Below the pieces are notes generated by a model. The model saw only the letters and a program-made list of their open reading frames with translations, was not told where the DNA came from and did not search any database. A program made the translations under genes and the position numbers. A stretch of DNA of 64,000 nt from Streptomyces sp. PTY087I2 (GTDB lineage: Bacteria; Actinomycetota; Actinomycetes; Streptomycetales; Streptomycetaceae), in the NCBI RefSeq assembly GCF_001687325.1, contig NZ_LZRD01000002.1, positions 248,001 to 312,000 on the forward strand, written 5' to 3'. Shown in pieces: positions 61,609 to 64,000 of the stretch (positions within the stretch are counted from its first letter, which is position 1; every line of letters starts with the position of its first letter).

Positions 61609-64000
61609 TCAGCGCCCCCGGCCGCCGCCACCCTGCTTCGGGTCCGCCAGCCCGGCCCGCCGCAGAGCGTCCGCCATCGCGCTGTTGGCCGGAGCCGGAG
61701 CGCCCTGGCCGCCCTGCCGCGACCCGCCACCGCGCCGGTCCCGGCCGCCGCCCTGACGGCCCTGGCCGCCACCACCGGACGGCTGGCCCTGGCGCTGCTT
61801 CGGCGGACGGCCGCCGCGCTCGCCGCGACCTTGCTGCCCGCCGCCGGAGCCGCCGGGCTCGTCATCCAGCCGCAGCGTCAGCGAGATCCGCTTGCGCGGC
61901 ACATCGACGTCCATGACCTTGACCTTCACGATGTCCCCGGGCTTCACCACGTCGCGCGGGTCCTTCACGAACGTCTTCGACAGCGCCGACACATGCACCA
62001 GACCGTCCTGGTGGACGCCGACGTCGACGAACGCGCCGAACGCGGCCACGTTCGTCACGACGCCCTCCAGCACCATGCCCGGCTCCAGGTCGCCGATCTT
62101 CTCGACGCCCTCCTTGAAGGTCGCCGTGCGGAAAGCGGGTCGGGGGTCGCGCCCCGGCTTCTCCAGCTCCTTGAGGATGTCCGTCACGGTCGGCAGCCCG
62201 AACATGTCGTCCACGAAGTCCGCCGCGCGCAGCGCCCGGAGGGCGTCCGTGTTGCCGATCAGCGAAGCCACCTCGCCGCCCGCGCTCTTCCCCATCCGGC
62301 GCACCACCGGGTAGGCCTCCGGGTGCACGCTGGAACCGTCCAGCGGGTCGTCGCCGCCCCGGATCCGCAGGAAGCCCGCGCACTGCTCGTACGCCTTCGG
62401 ACCGAGGCGCGCCACGTCCTTGAGCGCCTTGCGGGACCGGAACGGGCCGTTGGCGTCCCGGTGCGCCACGATGTTCTCCGCGAGGCCCGAGCTGATCCCC
62501 GAGACCCGTGAAAGCAGCGGCGCGGAAGCGGTGTTGACGTCCACGCCGACGCCGTTCACACAGTCCTCGACGACCGCGTCCAGGGACCGCGAGAGCTTCA
62601 CCTCGGACAGGTCGTGCTGGTACTGGCCGACGCCGATCGACTTCGGGTCGATCTTCACCAGCTCGGCCAGCGGGTCCTGGAGCCGCCGCGCGATGGACAC
62701 CGCGCCGCGCAACGACACGTCCATGTCGGGCAGTTCCTGCGAGGCGAACGCGGAGGCGGAGTACACCGAGGCACCCGCCTCCGAGACCATCACCTTCGTG
62801 AGCTTCAACTCCGGGTGCTTGTCGATCAGTTCACCCGCGAGCTTGTCCGTCTCACGGGACGCGGTGCCGTTCCCGATCGCGATCAGGTCGACCGCGTGCT
62901 CCTTCGCGAGGTGCGCGAGCTTCGCCAGCGCCTGGTCCCACTTGTTGGCGGGCACATGCGGGTGGACCACATCGGTGGCCACCACCTTGCCGGTGGCGTC
63001 GACGACCGCGACCTTCACGCCCGTACGGAAACCGGGGTCCAGGCCCAGCGTGGCCCGCGTCCCGGCCGGGGCGGCGAGCAGCAGATCCCGCAGGTTCGAG
63101 GCGAAGACGCGCACCGCCTCGTCCTCCGCCGCCGTACGCAGCCTCAGCCGCAGATCGATGCCCAGGTGCACCTGGATCCGGGTCCGCCAGGCCCAACGCA
63201 CGGTGTCGCCCAGCCACTTGTCGCCCGGCCGGCCCCGGTCGGCGATGCCGAAGCGGCGGGCGACCATGTTCTCGTACGCGGACGGGCCCGGCTGCTCGGC
63301 CGCCTCGGGCCCGTCCGGCTCCAGGACCAGGTCGAGTACGTTCTCCTTCTCGCCGCGCAGCATCGCGAGCACCCGGTGCGAGGGCAGCGCGGTGAACGGC
63401 TCGGCGAAGTCGAAGTAGTCGGCGAACTTCGCGCCCGCCTCCTCCTGGCCCTCACGCACCTTCGCCGCCAGCCGCCCGCGCGTCCACATGCGCTCACGCA
63501 GCTCGCCGGTCAGGTCGGCGTCCTCGGAGAACCGCTCGGTGAGGATCGCGCGTGCGCCCTCCAGGGCGGCAGCCGCGTCCGCCACCCCCTTGTCGCCGTC
63601 CACGAACGCGGCGGCAGCGGCGAGCGGATCGACCGACGGGTCGCCGAGCAGCCCGTCCGCCAGCGGTTCGAGCCCCGCCTCCCGGGCGATCTGCGCCTTG
63701 GTGCGCCGCTTGGGCTTGAACGGCAGATAGATGTCCTCCAGGCGCGCCTTGGTCTCGGCCGCCCGGATGCTCGCCTCCAACGCCGTGTCGAGCTTGCCCT
63801 GTTCGCGTACGGAATCGAGGATCGCCGTACGCCGCTCCTCCAGCTCCCGCAGATAGCGCAGCCGTTCCTCCAGCGTGCGCAGCTGCGCATCGTCGAGGGA
63901 TTCGGTCGCCTCCTTGCGGTAGCGCGCGATGAACGGCACGGTCGATCCGCCGTCGAGCAGCTCGACCGCCGCTCTGACCTGTCGCTCACGTACGCCGAGC
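61609..64000 (-). CDS. tex: Tex RNA-binding transcription accessory protein (5' end outside window)
   Basis: About 797 residues are present; the frame remains open to the window edge and the first in-window residues (LGVRERQVRAAVELLDGGSTVPFIA) are those that follow shortly after the start of Tex, so only a few residues are missing. In order: N-terminal helical domain, YqgF/RNase H-like domain (TLGLDPGFRTGVKVAVVD), helix-hairpin-helix region (NTASAPLLSRVSGIS), and an S1 RNA-binding domain (GMVLEGVVTNVAAFGAFVDVG). The last 80 residues are a Gly/Arg/Gln-rich tail likely to bind nucleic acid. Tex binds RNA polymerase and RNA and influences transcription. Confidence 0.93.
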   Translation of the reverse strand, partial: LGVRERQVRAAVELLDGGSTVPFIARYRKEATESLDDAQLRTLEERLRYLRELEERRTAILDSVREQGKLDTALEASIRAAETKARLEDIYLPFKPKRRTKAQIAREAGLEPLADGLLGDPSVDPLAAAAAFVDGDKGVADAAAALEGARAILTERFSEDADLTGELRERMWTRGRLAAKVREGQEEAGAKFADYFDFAEPFTALPSHRVLAMLRGEKENVLDLVLEPDGPEAAEQPGPSAYENMVARRFGIADRGRPGDKWLGDTVRWAWRTRIQVHLGIDLRLRLRTAAEDEAVRVFASNLRDLLLAAPAGTRATLGLDPGFRTGVKVAVVDATGKVVATDVVHPHVPANKWDQALAKLAHLAKEHAVDLIAIGNGTASRETDKLAGELIDKHPELKLTKVMVSEAGASVYSASAFASQELPDMDVSLRGAVSIARRLQDPLAELVKIDPKSIGVGQYQHDLSEVKLSRSLDAVVEDCVNGVGVDVNTASAPLLSRVSGISSGLAENIVAHRDANGPFRSRKALKDVARLGPKAYEQCAGFLRIRGGDDPLDGSSVHPEAYPVVRRMGKSAGGEVASLIGNTDALRALRAADFVDDMFGLPTVTDILKELEKPGRDPRPAFRTATFKEGVEKIGDLEPGMVLEGVVTNVAAFGAFVDVGVHQDGLVHVSALSKTFVKDPRDVVKPGDIVKVKVMDVDVPRKRISLTLRLDDEPGGSGGGQQGRGERGGRPPKQRQGQPSGGGGQGRQGGGRDRRGGGSRQGGQGAPAPANSAMADALRRAGLADPKQGGGGRGR

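Overview
The window reads as chromosomal DNA of a Streptomyces or a close relative. The sequence is very GC-rich with strongly GC-biased third codon positions. GTG starts and GTGA/ATGA overlaps are common. It encodes an SsgA-family sporulation protein and a WhiB protein, Tat-exported enzymes, a small laccase, and three genes with the rare TTA leucine codon that Streptomyces reads with the bldA tRNA. Gene order from the laccase through WhiB, desaturase, UvrA-like, ABC-F and SsgD-like genes to fadA/fadB resembles what I remember of the S. coelicolor SCO67xx region; this is recollection, not a search. I saw no rRNA, tRNA, CRISPR array, insertion sequence or prophage.

Layout. 1-14343: the tail of an unknown gene, then a 14-gene mce operon (ATPase, two YrbE permeases, six Mce proteins, four Mce-associated proteins in an A-B-A'-B' order, and a secreted lytic transglycosylase). 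14332-17562: an LigD-type DNA ligase divergent from an LigD-type polymerase/primase, the latter overlapped by a membrane protein. 17591-23620: an extracellular redox cluster: a blue-copper/Ig-like/DUF1080 protein, a ThuA-quinoprotein sugar dehydrogenase fusion, and a divergent small laccase. 23628-30861: SNF2 helicase, VOC protein, WhiB protein, and a large HEAT-repeat gene broken by an 8-bp tandem duplication. 30928-36789: acyl-ACP desaturase, UvrA-like ATPase, ABC-F ATPase and SsgA-like protein, all on the minus strand. 36998-40036: small single genes including endonuclease V and a membrane glutaredoxin-like protein. 40069-48008: an enoyl-reductase-like protein divergent from a methylacyl-CoA racemase / acyl-CoA dehydrogenase / thiolase / FadB operon, closed by a MerR regulator. 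48140-64000: macro-domain protein, MpaB-type oxygenase, M1 and M14 peptidases, BCCT transporter, a degenerate repeat tract, D-amino-acid-oxidase-like enzyme, GH64 glucanase, Tat-exported beta-carbonic anhydrase, a second ABC-F protein, a methyltransferase and the bulk of Tex.

How the parts may work together. The mce operon should build an envelope-spanning lipid importer, and the racemase-led beta-oxidation operon could degrade methyl-branched acyl or sterol side chains, although the two lie 27 kb apart. The copper/quinoprotein cluster suggests extracellular sugar oxidation passing electrons through a cupredoxin to a laccase; this is the most novel idea in the window and is inference. Regulation visible in sequence includes a LacI-type palindrome over the glucanase promoter, TTA codons in two mce-operon genes and in the glucanase, operator-like repeats before the desaturase, UvrA-like and racemase genes, several strong bidirectional terminators, and about ten genes with a -10 hexamer only 6-8 nt before the start codon, which implies leaderless transcripts.
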